From Paenibacillus harenae DSM 16969 (GTDB taxonomy: Bacteria > Bacillota > Bacilli > Paenibacillales > Paenibacillaceae): a stretch of DNA of 64,000 bases. Below the pieces are notes generated by a model that was not told the DNA's origin, searched no databases, and saw only the letters and a list, made by a program, of their open reading frames with translations. Position numbers and translations under genes: made by a program. The DNA lies in contig NZ_AULV01000013.1 of assembly GCF_000422465.1 (NCBI RefSeq), positions 1-64,000 of the forward strand. Direction: 5' to 3'. This document shows positions 38,611-48,359 of this stretch, piece after piece; within the stretch, counting starts at the first letter, position 1, and each line of letters begins with the position of its first letter.

Positions 38611-39816
38611 TTATGCGTTCGGCCGCTTTGCTTCCAGCAGCTCCGCCAAAATCGTAACAGCCGTATCGATTTCCTCTTCGGTTACAAGTAAATTCGGCAG
38701 CAAACGGATAACGTTCGGCCCGGCCGAAATCACAAGCAATCCGCGCGACTGTGCTCCATTCACAATGTCGGCAATCGGCTCCTTGCACGCAATGCCGACC
38801 AGCAGACCAAGCCCGCGAACCTCGTTCACAAAAGCATTCCCTGCCAGCTTCCCACGGAGCTGCGCCATCAAGTATTTACCCATCCGCTCGGCACGCTCAG
38901 GCAAATGATCTTCAACAATCGTCTCCAGCGTCGCCTTCACCGCTGCGGTTGCAATCGGCGTGCCGCCGAAGGTCGAGCCGTGGCTGCCTGCCGTGAAGCC
39001 TTCGCGCAGCTTCTCCTTCGCCGCCATCGCGCCGACCGGAAAGCCGCTGCCAAGCCCTTTCGCCATCGTGAAAATGTCCGGCTCAATGCCATAATGCTCG
39101 TAAGCAAACAGCTTGCCGGTACGGCCCATCCCGGTCTGAATCTCATCGGCAATGAGCAGAATGCCTTCCCGTTCGCACAAAGCGACAAGCCCCTTCATAA
39201 ATGCAGGGTCAACCGGATAAACGCCGCCCTCGGCCTGCACCATTTCCAGCATAATGGCTGCCGTCTTGCCGCTGACCGCAGCTTCCAATGCCGGGAGATC
39301 GTTCAGAGGAACCGTCCTGAATCCTTCCGGCAGCGGCGCAAAGCCTTCCTTGACCTTCGCTTGGCCGGTTGCCGTCAGAGTCGCCAGCGTACGCCCGTGG
39401 AAGGATTGCTCGAACGTAATGATTTCATAACGCCCGTTGTTCAGCACCATCTGGTTATAACGCCTTGCAAGCTTGATCGCCGCTTCGTTCGCCTCGGCGC
39501 CGGAGTTGCAGAAAAATACCGCATCCGCACAGCTGTTGTCCGTAATCAGCTTTGCCGCTTCCGCCTGATTCGGAATTTGGAATAAATTCGACACATGCCA
39601 CAGCTCGTCAAGCTGCTTGACCAGCGCTTCTTTCACCCGCTTCGGCGCGTGTCCAAGATTCGTTACCGCGATGCCGCTCATGAAATCGAGATATTTATTG
39701 CCCTTATCGTCCCAAAGCCAGCTTCCTTCGCCCTTGACCAGAGCCAGCGAATATCTTGCATATGTAGGAAACAAAGATTTTGCGGCAATCTCGGCCGCAG
39801 TTAACGTCTCGCTCAC
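38611..39816 (-). CDS. argD: Acetylornithine aminotransferase
   Basis: A PLP enzyme making N-acetylornithine from N-acetylglutamate semialdehyde. The start is GTG 39816 (401 residues), 5 bp after the argB stop and preceded by AAGG. A longer frame overlapping argB exists, but its N-terminus is Arg/Gly-rich and unlike the family. Class III features: NSGAEANEAAIKLAR, the LIADEIQTGMGR aspartate motif and the PLP lysine in FTMAKGLGSGFP. Confidence 0.96.
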   Translation of the reverse strand: MSETLTAAEIAAKSLFPTYARYSLALVKGEGSWLWDDKGNKYLDFMSGIAVTNLGHAPKRVKEALVKQLDELWHVSNLFQIPNQAEAAKLITDNSCADAVFFCNSGAEANEAAIKLARRYNQMVLNNGRYEIITFEQSFHGRTLATLTATGQAKVKEGFAPLPEGFRTVPLNDLPALEAAVSGKTAAIMLEMVQAEGGVYPVDPAFMKGLVALCEREGILLIADEIQTGMGRTGKLFAYEHYGIEPDIFTMAKGLGSGFPVGAMAAKEKLREGFTAGSHGSTFGGTPIATAAVKATLETIVEDHLPERAERMGKYLMAQLRGKLAGNAFVNEVRGLGLLVGIACKEPIADIVNGAQSRGLLVISAGPNVIRLLPNLLVTEEEIDTAVTILAELLEAKRPNA

Positions 39817-39821
39817 CAGCC

Positions 39822-40628
39822 TTACACCTGCCCCTCGTTCGATTGCACGATTCGCGTGCCTACGCCGCCCTCGCGGACCGCCCTCGTTAATACGCCCGAC
39901 TCCTCGCCGCTGACGATCACGACCTCGCGCACGCGTCCTTGAATGCACCCAATCGCCGCGCGCACCTTCGGGATCATGCCGCCATAGATTTCTCCGCTTG
40001 CGATCATCTCTTCGATCGCTTCCACCGTCGCGACCGGAAGCACCTGCTTCCGGCCGTCCACCGTTTTCAAAATACCCGGCACATCGGTCACGACTATCAT
40101 CCGCTCCACGCCCAAGTGTGATGCGACAGCGCCTGCGGCCGTATCTGCGTTAATGTTATACCGCTGTCCTTGCTTATCTATACCGATCGGCGCGATGACC
40201 GGAATATAACCCATATCCATGACGCCTTCGATAATCGCGGCATTGACGTCCGTCACGTCGCCGACAAAACCGATCTCCGCCGCATTCGCAACCGGCTGCG
40301 CTTCAATCAGCATGCCGTCCACGCCCGAGAGACCAAGCGCTTTCGCGCCGTTCGTTTGGATCTTTCGGACGATCTCCTTATTGATGCGACCGGCAAGAAC
40401 CATCTCCACCACGTCAAGCACGGCGTCGTTCGTCTTACGAAGACCGTTCACGAACTCCGTCTCAATGCCGAGCTTGCCGAGCGTCTCCGAGATCGCCGGA
40501 CCGCCGCCGTGCACGATCACCGGACGCACGCCCTCAAGCTGCAGCTTCCTCAGCTCGTCAAAAAAACCATCAGGAAGCGCCGCCAGCGTGCTCCCGCCGC
40601 ATTTCATTACAAACCTCTGCTCCGTCAC
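39822..40628 (-). CDS. argB: N-acetylglutamate kinase
   Basis: This enzyme phosphorylates N-acetylglutamate in the second step of the acetylated arginine pathway. From GTG 40628 (268 residues, GGAGGG 8 nt ahead) it has FVMKCGGS (the usual FVIKIGG with K to C after the catalytic Lys), HGGGPAI and INADTAAGAVA. The C-terminal segment GGMIPKVRAAI carries the second catalytic lysine. It lies 29 bp after argJ and 5 bp before argD. No N-terminal arginine-sensing helix is visible. Confidence 0.96.
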   Translation of the reverse strand: MTEQRFVMKCGGSTLAALPDGFFDELRKLQLEGVRPVIVHGGGPAISETLGKLGIETEFVNGLRKTNDAVLDVVEMVLAGRINKEIVRKIQTNGAKALGLSGVDGMLIEAQPVANAAEIGFVGDVTDVNAAIIEGVMDMGYIPVIAPIGIDKQGQRYNINADTAAGAVASHLGVERMIVVTDVPGILKTVDGRKQVLPVATVEAIEEMIASGEIYGGMIPKVRAAIGCIQGRVREVVIVSGEESGVLTRAVREGGVGTRIVQSNEGQV

Positions 40629-40657
40629 CGTTCCATACCCTCCAGCGTCCACTTTGC

Positions 40658-41899
40658 TTATGTGCGATATGCCGCATTGATGCGGACATAATCATAGGTC
40701 AAATCACAGCCCCAAGCCGTCGCCTTGCCGTCGCCGTTATGAAGGTCAACGCGAATCACAACCGTGTCGCCCTTCAAATATTCCAATGCCGCCGCTTCAT
40801 CGAAGACGACCGGACGGGACTGCTCCAAGGTTAAAATATCGCCGAGACGGATATCGACCGTCTCCGGATTCACCGGCTGTCCCGCGCGCCCGACCGCCGC
40901 AATGATGCGGCCCCAGTTCGCGTCTGCGCCGAACACGGCCGACTTCACAAGCGAAGACCCGATTACCGTCTTCGCGATCGCCTGCGCCGAATCGTCGCTC
41001 ACCGCTCCATTCACCTGCACCTCAACCAGCTTTGTCGCGCCTTCGCCGTCCCGCGCGATCGCCTTCGCCAGCACCTCGCATACGTGGCGGATCGCGGCTG
41101 CGAATGCCGCCCATCCCTCGTGCTGCGGCGTAAGCTCGCGATTGCCGGCAAGCCCGCTTGCCATCGCCACAAGCATATCGTTCGTGCTCGTGTCGCCGTC
41201 GACCGTAATCATATTAAACGTCAGATCCGTTGCTTGCCGCAGCAGCAGCTGCAGCGCCTCGCTGCCGATTGCCGCATCGGTCGTCACGAAACCAAGCATC
41301 GTCGCCATATTCGGATGAATCATGCCCGAGCCTTTGGCTGCGCCGGCAACGTGAACCCTCTGTCCGTCAAGCTCAAGCTCGACGCAGACCATCTTCTGAA
41401 CGAGATCCGTCGTCAGAATCGCCTGGCAGAAATCGTCCGCGCCTTCGCGATTACCTTCCAGGCGAGCCGGAAGACCGTCGATGCCGCTTCGCACTTTATC
41501 CATCTTGAGAGACTCGCCAATAACGCCTGTCGACGCGACAGCCACATGCTCGGCCGCTACCCCGATCGATTCGGCAAACCGCGAACGCATCTCGTATGCG
41601 TCCGCTTCCCCTTGCTTGCCCGTACACGCATTCGCGTTGCCGCTGTTCACGAGCACCGCCCGAAGCACGCCGCCAGCCCCGATGCTCTCCCGCGTAACCT
41701 GAAGCGGCGCCGCTTGAAACACATTCGTCGTATAAACGCCTGCCGCAGCGGCAGGCGCCTCGCAGACGATCGCGCCCAGATCGTGGCGCGTCGTTTTTTT
41801 CAAACCGCAGTGCAATCCTCCGGCCTTAAAGCCTTTGGGAGTCGTTATCGAGCCGTCCGCGACGACCGAGAACAAGGTAGCCGATTTTTCCTGTCCCAT
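40658..41899 (-). CDS. argJ: Bifunctional ornithine acetyltransferase / N-acetylglutamate synthase
   Basis: ArgJ recycles the acetyl group from acetylornithine to glutamate and may also make acetylglutamate from acetyl-CoA. At 413 residues, it self-cleaves before the nucleophile Thr200 in HPNMATMLGF, which is intact here. The N-terminal part GGLHCGLKK and the oxyanion region TGVIGE (about 124-129) are family features. Its presence explains the lack of argA and argE in the operon. Confidence 0.97.
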   Translation of the reverse strand: MGQEKSATLFSVVADGSITTPKGFKAGGLHCGLKKTTRHDLGAIVCEAPAAAAGVYTTNVFQAAPLQVTRESIGAGGVLRAVLVNSGNANACTGKQGEADAYEMRSRFAESIGVAAEHVAVASTGVIGESLKMDKVRSGIDGLPARLEGNREGADDFCQAILTTDLVQKMVCVELELDGQRVHVAGAAKGSGMIHPNMATMLGFVTTDAAIGSEALQLLLRQATDLTFNMITVDGDTSTNDMLVAMASGLAGNRELTPQHEGWAAFAAAIRHVCEVLAKAIARDGEGATKLVEVQVNGAVSDDSAQAIAKTVIGSSLVKSAVFGADANWGRIIAAVGRAGQPVNPETVDIRLGDILTLEQSRPVVFDEAAALEYLKGDTVVIRVDLHNGDGKATAWGCDLTYDYVRINAAYRT

Positions 41900-42062
41900 G
41901 GTGAAATCGTATCTCCTTCACGTGTATGAATAATAAATCTAATGATTCACATCTGCTGTTGCCGCTGCGAGAGCAAAACATATTCTTACGAGTCGCCGTT
42001 GCAGCCAAAGGCAAGGCAGGCTTTCCCGGCGTACATGCATCTCCCACTTGTATGTGCCGGAA

Positions 42063-43112
42063 TTAAGGATATACCGGAACAAACTGCAGACCCAGCGTTT
42101 CGTCCCAGCCCATCATCAGGTTCAGGTTTTGGATCGCTTGACCGGCCGCGCCTTTGACCAAATTGTCGATGACCGATACGATCGTCACGCGGCCCGTCCG
42201 CTTATCGACGGCAAAGCCGATATCGCAATAGTTCGAGCCCCATACTTCCTTCGTAGCCGGCCATTGTCCTTCCGGACGAATGCGCACAAAGCTGCGTCCC
42301 TCATAATAGGAACGATACAAGTCGATAAAATCCTTTGCGTTCCGCTCGCCTTGAATCGTTGCATACATCGTTGACATGATCCCGCGCGTCATCGGTACGA
42401 GATGCGTCGTGAACGTCGTAACGACAGGCTTGCCGGCGATATTCGACAAAACCATCTCGATCTCAGGTATGTGCTGATGCTGATTAACCTTATATGCTCT
42501 TAAGTTCTCGTTCAGCTCCGAATAATGAGTGCCCAGCGAAGCGCCGCGGCCCGCGCCGGAAACGCCCGACTTCGCATCGACAATAATCGTCGACGGATCA
42601 ATCCAGCCTTCCTTCACCGCAGGGATCAGACCAAGCAGCGTCGCCGTCGGATAACAGCCCGGGTTGGAAATGAACGGAGAATCTACCGCCTGATCGCCAT
42701 AAATCTCGGCCAATCCGAATACCGCCTGCTGTAAATACGCCTCATCGGCCGCTTCCTTCTTGTACCACTCCGTGTATAGAGCGGGCGACTTCAACCTGAA
42801 ATCTCCGGATAGATCGATGATTTTAAGCCCCGCCTCAAGCAGCTGCGGCACAAGCTTCGATGCTACACCTGGCGGTGTTGCCAGGAACACGACGTCAGCC
42901 TTCGCTTTGATTGCCGCCGGGTCAACGTCGTCAAGCAGCTCCTCGCGAATGCCTGTCAAATGCGGATAGCCATCCGTAATCGGCGTCCCTGCGCTTGATG
43001 ATGAGATGACCGACGTCACCTCGGCAAGCGGATGGGAAGCAAGCAGTCTGATTAACTCTACGCCGCCGTAGCCGGTAGAGCCGACAATCGCAATTTTCAC
43101 CTTTGCACTCAT
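42063..43112 (-). CDS. argC: N-acetyl-gamma-glutamyl-phosphate reductase
   Basis: NADPH-dependent reduction of acetylglutamyl phosphate to the semialdehyde. The start is ATG 43112 (349 residues) after GGGGAGAG; an upstream frame has no site. The Rossmann motif is GSTGYGGVEL (11-20) and the catalytic cysteine Cys153 is in NPGCYPTA. First gene of argCJBDFGH, about 160 nt downstream of a promoter containing an ArgR-like box. Confidence 0.98.
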   Translation of the reverse strand: MSAKVKIAIVGSTGYGGVELIRLLASHPLAEVTSVISSSSAGTPITDGYPHLTGIREELLDDVDPAAIKAKADVVFLATPPGVASKLVPQLLEAGLKIIDLSGDFRLKSPALYTEWYKKEAADEAYLQQAVFGLAEIYGDQAVDSPFISNPGCYPTATLLGLIPAVKEGWIDPSTIIVDAKSGVSGAGRGASLGTHYSELNENLRAYKVNQHQHIPEIEMVLSNIAGKPVVTTFTTHLVPMTRGIMSTMYATIQGERNAKDFIDLYRSYYEGRSFVRIRPEGQWPATKEVWGSNYCDIGFAVDKRTGRVTIVSVIDNLVKGAAGQAIQNLNLMMGWDETLGLQFVPVYP

Positions 43113-43280
43113 GTTAATCTCTCCCCGAAACTGGACGCCGCATACCGATCTCGCCGACTGGGCCAAGCTCGCTGCAGCTCCATCTATTAGCTCTTTCCGT
43201 TAAGGAAAGGTTGTCTCTACTTCAACTTTTTATTTTACAACATTCGGCAGTTGATGGAAACACGCACGGTGTTCCGTATT

Positions 43281-43309
43281 ATTATACATTCGTATTCATA
43301 AAAATACAA
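43281..43309 (-). promoter_or_regulatory. Sigma-A promoter of the arg operon
   Basis: The minus strand reads TTGTAT (43304-43309), a 17-bp spacer, then TATAAT (43281-43286). The leader to argC is about 160 nt and contains a GGAACAC ... GTGTTTCC hairpin; no T-box motif was seen. Confidence 0.82.
43283..43300 (-). promoter_or_regulatory. ArgR/AhrC-type ARG box
   Basis: The minus strand reads TATGAATACGAATGTATA, a match to the ARG-box form WNTGAATWWWWATTCANW with a perfect left half and a weaker right half. It fills the promoter spacer and overlaps the -10, where a repressor would block RNA polymerase. Confidence 0.62.
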
Positions 43310-43407
43310 CGATGATTTGAGCCTGTAAACGGTAGAATCCGCACCGCGACTTCTATTTTTACCCAAAACCTCATTCCAATAAGTATAGCCCATTTCAGCA
43401 CAAAAGG

Positions 43408-43419
43408 GAACATACGTTC
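43408..43419. promoter_or_regulatory. LexA-box-like palindrome without an obvious target
   Basis: GAACATACGTTC is a perfect GAAC-N4-GTTC palindrome of the Bacillus LexA type. It lies 19 bp past the stop of the YitT/YvjA-like gene and about 100 bp upstream of the arg promoter. No gene starts near it on either strand. Confidence 0.4.
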
Positions 43420-43437
43420 TTGATTTATAGCTTTAAA

Positions 43438-44331
43438 TTATCCCCCCTCCAGCTTAAAGCCCTGACCAAGCACCTCTGCCGTATTGCTGATGATAACGAA
43501 AGCTCCCGCATCGATTCCCCGCACAAGCTGCTTCAGCTTCGGCACCTCATTCTGCCCTACGACGACCATCAGCACCGTTCTTCCGGCACCGGTATACCCG
43601 CCGTGTCCGTCAAGCCGCGTTAACCCGCGGTCCAAATCGTGCAGGATGGCTTCCGCTACCGCTTCGGAATGATCGCTGATAATAAAAGCCACCTTAGAGA
43701 GCTGCAAGCCGCTCTGCACAAAGTCAATCGTCTTGCTCGTGACGAACAGTCCAATCAGCGCATACAGCGCCACCTCGGGCGAAATGATAATGCCCGCAGC
43801 CGCAATGACGCAGCCGTCGAAGCAAACGATCGCCAGGCTAAGCGGCATTCCCGTGTACCGATGCAAGATTTGCGCAGCCAAATCAAGCCCGCCTGTAGAA
43901 GCGCCTCCGCGAAAAACCAGACCGAGCCCAAGGCCAATCCCGATCCCGCCGTAGATGGCCGCGAGGAGCGGATTTTCCGTTGGCGACGGCCAACCGTCGG
44001 TCAGCAATACGAATAATGGCAATAGAATCGAGCCCAGCGCCGTTTTGAGCGCAAAGCGTTTGCCCAGCAGCCACAGTCCCGCAAGAAACAACGGAATATT
44101 AATGGCCCATTGCGTAATGGCCGGAGTGATTCCGAGCAATCGCTGCACAAGAATGGACACGCCGGACACACCGCCGGAAGCGATCCCGTTCGGTACCATG
44201 AACATATTGAAGCTGACCGCCACAATAATGGAACCGATAATCAGCTGAAGCATGCTCCAAGCCGACTGCGTCCGCGGACTCAAAGGTTTCCCGCCTTTTC
44301 TTTTTTTAACCGCCGCACTTGAATCCGTCAT
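43438..44331 (-). CDS. yvjA: YitT/DUF2179-family membrane protein (YvjA-like)
   Basis: A 297-residue UPF0750 member. A basic N-terminus is followed by about five or six membrane segments (e.g. LQLIIGSIIVAVSFNMFM, NIPLFLAGLWLLG, AIYGGIGIGLGLGLVF) with family motifs (VPNGIASGGVSGVSIL, RGGASTGGLDLAAQIL), then a soluble DUF2179 domain (about 215-292). Function in the family is unknown; transport has been suggested. The symbol rests on position: yvjA follows prfB in B. subtilis. No clear terminator follows; the 125 bp to the arg promoter hold only the LexA-like palindrome. Confidence 0.82.
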   Translation of the reverse strand: MTDSSAAVKKRKGGKPLSPRTQSAWSMLQLIIGSIIVAVSFNMFMVPNGIASGGVSGVSILVQRLLGITPAITQWAINIPLFLAGLWLLGKRFALKTALGSILLPLFVLLTDGWPSPTENPLLAAIYGGIGIGLGLGLVFRGGASTGGLDLAAQILHRYTGMPLSLAIVCFDGCVIAAAGIIISPEVALYALIGLFVTSKTIDFVQSGLQLSKVAFIISDHSEAVAEAILHDLDRGLTRLDGHGGYTGAGRTVLMVVVGQNEVPKLKQLVRGIDAGAFVIISNTAEVLGQGFKLEGG

Positions 44332-44362
44332 CTCTTCAAACCCCTTATAAGCTATTTTTCAT

Positions 44363-44405
44363 AAAAAAGAAGAGTTCCTCACTGTTATCAGTGTCGGAAC
44401 TCTTC
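44363..44405 (-). terminator. Intrinsic terminator after prfB
   Basis: On the minus strand, GAAGAGTTCC ... GGAACTCTTC (44396-44405 with 44369-44378), with an ACACTG/CAGTG inner stem, is followed by TTTTTT. It ends secA-prfB. Confidence 0.92.
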
Positions 44406-44436
44406 GCGAATGCTATGCGCTCATCGCCAAAACAGG

Positions 44437-45544
44437 CTAGTCATGACGGATCTGATGCCGCAAATAACCGTCGATGAACATATCCAAATCGCCATCCATG
44501 ACGGCGCCGACGTTACCCGTCTCCACCGATGTCCGGTGATCCTTCACCATACTGTACGGATGGAATACATAGGAGCGAATCTGGCTGCCCCAAGCGATGT
44601 CGGACTGCTCGCCGCGAATTTCCGCCAGCTCCTTCATCTGCTCCTCGATTCTCCGTTCGTACAGCTTGGAACGAAGCATGTTCATCGCCTTCTCACGGTT
44701 CTGAATTTGCGAACGCTCCTGCTGGCAGGCTACGACGATTCCCGAAGGAATATGCGTAATCCGAATCGCGGATTCCGTCTTATTGACATGCTGTCCGCCT
44801 GCTCCGCTCGCGCGGTACGTATCAACCTTCAAATCCTCGCTGCGGATCTCGATCTCGATGCTGTCGTCAATCTCGGGAACCACGTCCAGCGAAGTAAACG
44901 AAGTGTGGCGACGGCCTGCCGAATCGAACGGCGAGATGCGTACGAGCCTGTGCACGCCTTTCTCCGCTTTTAAATAACCGTAGGCATTGTGGCCTTTGAT
45001 CAGCATCGTCACGCTCTTGATGCCCGCCTCGTCGCCCGGCAAATAATCGAGCAGCTCGACCTTGAAGCCCCGCTTCTCCGCCCATCTGGTATACATCCGG
45101 TAGAGCATCAAGCCCCAGTCCTGCGACTCCGTGCCGCCTGCGCCCGGATGAAGCTCCACAATGGCATTCAGCTTGTCGTAAGGCTGATTAAGCAGCAGCT
45201 GCAGCTCAAACGAGCTAACCTTGTCGAGAAGCGCCTGAACGCCATTAACGATATCCGCTTCAACCGATTCGTCGCCTTCCTCTTCCGCAAGCTCCAGCAT
45301 CATTTGCAAATCCTCCCGCTCGCTGTTCAGCTTGTCGAATTGCTCGACGACAGACTTCACCGCGTTCAGCTCGGAAATGACGCTTTGCGCCTTTTCGTTA
45401 TCGTCCCAAAAATCGGGCATCGTCATTTTTTCCTCAAAGTTTGCGATAATCTCCTGCTTAAGATCTAAGTCAAAGAGACCCCCTAAGCTCTTGGAGCCGC
45501 CCCGCGATTTCACGCAGGTCTTGCTTTACCGTAATATCTATCAT
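44437..45544 (-). CDS. prfB: Peptide chain release factor 2, made by programmed +1 frameshift
   Basis: RF2 ends translation at UGA and UAA. Translation starts at ATG 45544 (GAGGTGAAG upstream) and reads 24 codons, [10 protein letters not shown] ... LRGSL, to a UGA at 45470-45472. A +1 shift at CTT-TGA-C continues with DLDLKQEI for 344 more residues, giving 368 in total, the usual RF2 length. The recognition motif SPF ([12 protein letters not shown]) and catalytic GGQ ([10 protein letters not shown]) are present. It is 68 bp after secA, in the same order as in B. subtilis. Confidence 0.97.
45469..45484 (-). promoter_or_regulatory. prfB autoregulatory frameshift site
   Basis: On the minus strand an SD-like AGGGGG (45479-45484) precedes CTTTGAC (45469-45475) by three bases. 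This is the classic RF2 recoding signal: low RF2 favours slippage past the in-frame UGA. Confidence 0.95.
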
Positions 45545-45612
45545 AGCGTCCGCTTCACCTCATAATAAGTCTTCGTATCTTCACCGTATGCCGCTGCGCC
45601 TCGCGTCGTTCC

Positions 45613-48120
45613 TTACTTCCCGTGGCACTGCTTATACTTCTTGCCGCTGCCGCACGGGCAAGCATCGTTACGGCCGACGCGCTCTTCGCGCTTTACCGGA
45701 CGCTTCTCCTGCGCCTCGCCGCCGCCGCTTGTCGTCGACGTCTGACCTTGAGCGACCTCTTGACGCTCCAGGTTGCTCTCCACGCGCGCCTTCATAATGT
45801 ACTTCGCGACTTCCTCCTGGATATGCTCAATCATTTCCTTGAACATCTCGAAGCCCTCGAATTGATATTCGCGAAGCGGATCGGTACCGCCATACGCGCG
45901 GAGATGGATGCCTTGGCGAAGCTGATCCATGGCGTCGATATGATCCATCCATTTGCTGTCTACGGCACGCAGAACGACGACCTTCTCGAACTCGCGCATC
46001 GTCTCCGGTCCGAGCATCTCCTCTTTCTCATCGTAAGAAGCAACGACCTTTTTAAAAATAAAGTCGATAATCTCTTCCTTCTCCTTGCGCGAAATCTCTT
46101 CCACGCTTATCGAGCCTTCCTCCAGGAACGTCGCATTCGCGTACTCGACGATGGCCTGCAAATCCCAATCTTCCGGAATGTCCTCGGCACAATGCGCTTC
46201 CACGATGCGTTCAACAACCGGCTTGATCATATCCATAACCTCTTGGCGGATATTCTCCGAGCCGAGAATGTCGCGGCGCTGCTTGTAAATAACCTCACGC
46301 TGCTGATTCATCACATCGTCATACTGCAGGACGACTTTACGGAGATCGAAGTTGTTGCCCTCAACGCGCTTCTGAGCGGATTCGATAGCTCTCGAAATCA
46401 TACGGCTCTCGATCGGTTGATCATCGTCAAGACCAAGACGGTCCATCATGCCCATGATGTTCTCGGAGCCGAAACGGCGCATCAACTCATCCTCAAGAGA
46501 CAAATAGAACTGCGACGAGCCCGGATCGCCTTGACGGCCGGCACGTCCGCGAAGCTGATTATCGATCCGGCGGCTCTCATGCCGCTCCGTGCCGATAATG
46601 TGCAAACCGCCAAGATCGGGTACCCCGTCGCCCAGCAAAATATCCGTACCGCGGCCGGCCATATTCGTCGCTATCGTTACGGCGCCCGACTGACCTGCAC
46701 GTGAAATGATTTCCGCTTCCTCTGCATGGAACTTCGCATTCAGCACCTTGTGCGTAATGCCTTTGCGCTTCAGCATATCGGACAGCTTCTCCGAGTTTTC
46801 GATCGAGATCGTACCGACCAGCACCGGTTGGTTTTTGCTGTGGCGCTGCACGATTTCCTCAACAACCGCTTTAAACTTGCCGCTCTCCGTTTTATAGACG
46901 ACATCGGCAATATCCTGCCGGATCATCGTCCGGTTCGTAGGCACTTGAATAACTTCAAGCCCGTAAATGCGTTTAAACTCTTCTTCCTCCGTCTTTGCCG
47001 TACCGGTCATACCGGCCAGCTTGCGGTACATCCGGAAGTAGTTCTGGAATGTGATTGTCGCAAGCGTCATGCTCTCGTTCTGAACCTTCAGCTGTTCCTT
47101 CGCTTCAATCGCTTGGTGCAAGCCGTCGCTGTAACGGCGTCCGGACATGAGACGGCCCGTAAATTCATCGACAATGACAACCTCATCTTCTTCGACCACG
47201 TAATCAACGTCGCGTTTCATAATAAAGTTGGCTTTCAGCGCTTGTTGAATATGGTGATTCAGCAGCACGTTGGCGTGATCGAACAGGTTCTCGATATGGA
47301 AAGCCTTCTCGGCCTTCTCTACGCCCGCTTCCGTCAGCATGACGCTTTTCACCTTTATATCGATCGTGAAATCCTCTTCCTCTTTCAACCGGCTTACGAA
47401 TCGGTCCGCAGCAAAATAAAGCTCCGTCGATTTCGCAGCCTGTCCGGAGATAATAAGCGGGGTCCGCGCTTCATCGACCAGGATGGAGTCCACCTCATCG
47501 ATAATCGCAAAGTATAACGGACGCTGAACCATTTGCTCCTTATAAAGGACCATATTGTCGCGCAAATAGTCGAAGCCGAACTCATTATTCGTGCCGTAGG
47601 TAATATCGCAGGCGTATGCTTCCTGCTTATCGTCATGCGATAGACCGTGCAAGTTACAACCGACAGTCATACCCAGGAACTCATAGATCTGTCCCATTTT
47701 CTCGCTGTCACGCTGGGCCAAGTAATTATTAACCGTTACGACGTGGACGCCTTTACCGAGCAAGGCATTCAAATATACCGGCAGCGTCGCTACGAGCGTC
47801 TTACCTTCACCGGTTTTCATCTCTGAGATTTTGCCTTCGTGCAGAGCCATACCGCCCATCAGCTGCACGTCGAAGTGCCGCATCCCAAGCGTACGCTTTG
47901 AAGCTTCACGCACTGTTGCAAAAGCTTCCGGAAGCAGCTGGTCGATCGTCTCGCCCTTCTCGATTCTTGCTCTGAATTCTTCCGTTTTTGCGCGAAGCGC
48001 CTCATCCGATAGACCTGTAAATTTCGATTCCAAAGCATTTATTTCATCTACCGTCCGCTGGAGCCGTTTTACTTCGCGCTCGTTTGGATCACCAAATATC
48101 TTTTTAACTAGTCCGAGCAT
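45613..48120 (-). CDS. secA: Preprotein translocase ATPase SecA
   Basis: The motor ATPase that pushes preproteins through SecYEG. At 835 residues, Walker A MKTGEGKT is at 101-108, and the [13 protein letters not shown] motif, [14 protein letters not shown] and [13 protein letters not shown] helicase motifs are present. The C-terminal SEC-C zinc motif [14 protein letters not shown] ends the protein. Pairs with prfB downstream. Its own promoter is at 48157-48185. Confidence 0.98.
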   Translation of the reverse strand: MLGLVKKIFGDPNEREVKRLQRTVDEINALESKFTGLSDEALRAKTEEFRARIEKGETIDQLLPEAFATVREASKRTLGMRHFDVQLMGGMALHEGKISEMKTGEGKTLVATLPVYLNALLGKGVHVVTVNNYLAQRDSEKMGQIYEFLGMTVGCNLHGLSHDDKQEAYACDITYGTNNEFGFDYLRDNMVLYKEQMVQRPLYFAIIDEVDSILVDEARTPLIISGQAAKSTELYFAADRFVSRLKEEEDFTIDIKVKSVMLTEAGVEKAEKAFHIENLFDHANVLLNHHIQQALKANFIMKRDVDYVVEEDEVVIVDEFTGRLMSGRRYSDGLHQAIEAKEQLKVQNESMTLATITFQNYFRMYRKLAGMTGTAKTEEEEFKRIYGLEVIQVPTNRTMIRQDIADVVYKTESGKFKAVVEEIVQRHSKNQPVLVGTISIENSEKLSDMLKRKGITHKVLNAKFHAEEAEIISRAGQSGAVTIATNMAGRGTDILLGDGVPDLGGLHIIGTERHESRRIDNQLRGRAGRQGDPGSSQFYLSLEDELMRRFGSENIMGMMDRLGLDDDQPIESRMISRAIESAQKRVEGNNFDLRKVVLQYDDVMNQQREVIYKQRRDILGSENIRQEVMDMIKPVVERIVEAHCAEDIPEDWDLQAIVEYANATFLEEGSISVEEISRKEKEEIIDFIFKKVVASYDEKEEMLGPETMREFEKVVVLRAVDSKWMDHIDAMDQLRQGIHLRAYGGTDPLREYQFEGFEMFKEMIEHIQEEVAKYIMKARVESNLERQEVAQGQTSTTSGGGEAQEKRPVKREERVGRNDACPCGSGKKYKQCHGK

Positions 48121-48156
48121 GGAATTCCCCTTTCGTATTACGCCTCTTTGCCTTAA

Positions 48157-48185
48157 ATTGTATCAGTTTGTCGACACCGCCGCAA
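48157..48185 (-). promoter_or_regulatory. Sigma-A promoter of secA-prfB
   Basis: The minus strand reads TTGCGG (48180-48185), a 17-bp spacer, then TACAAT (48157-48162), 37 bp before the secA start. Confidence 0.65.
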
Positions 48186-48225
48186 CGAGGGTTGCTGGAA
48201 ACAAGCAGAAACGTTTGTCGGCTTT

Positions 48226-48302
48226 CTTGTCAGAGGACGCAAACCGTTTCGTGAAAAATTCTAAGCGTATATCAGCGTAAGGTTCATACATCCTTAGAAT
48301 TT
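48226..48302 (-). repeat. Dispersed structured intergenic element, copy B
   Basis: Second copy of the element at 5226-5302, in the same orientation and the same setting: just after a terminator and about 40 bp upstream of a housekeeping promoter. Here the outer arms are a perfect 10-bp inverted repeat, AAATTCTAAG and CTTAGAATTT (48256-48265 and 48293-48302). The conserved flank TTGTCAGAGGAC, then GCAAACCGTTTCG, adjoins. Function unknown. Confidence 0.72.
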
Positions 48303-48303
48303 G

Positions 48304-48337
48304 AAAAGAGCCTTTCCCCCATAAGGAGAAAAGGCTC
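48304..48337 (-). terminator. Intrinsic terminator after hpf
   Basis: On the minus strand, GAGCCTTTTCTCC ... GGGGGAAAGGCTC gives a 13-pair stem with G-U pairs around a TTAT loop, followed by TTTTC. It directly abuts element copy B. Confidence 0.88.
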
Positions 48338-48359
48338 CTGTTGTAATTGGTTATAAGTG

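Noticed and set aside
43113..43280. T-box or riboswitch in the arg operon leader
   Set aside because: No T-box sequence, specifier arrangement or terminator/antiterminator pair was found; only a small GGAACAC hairpin.
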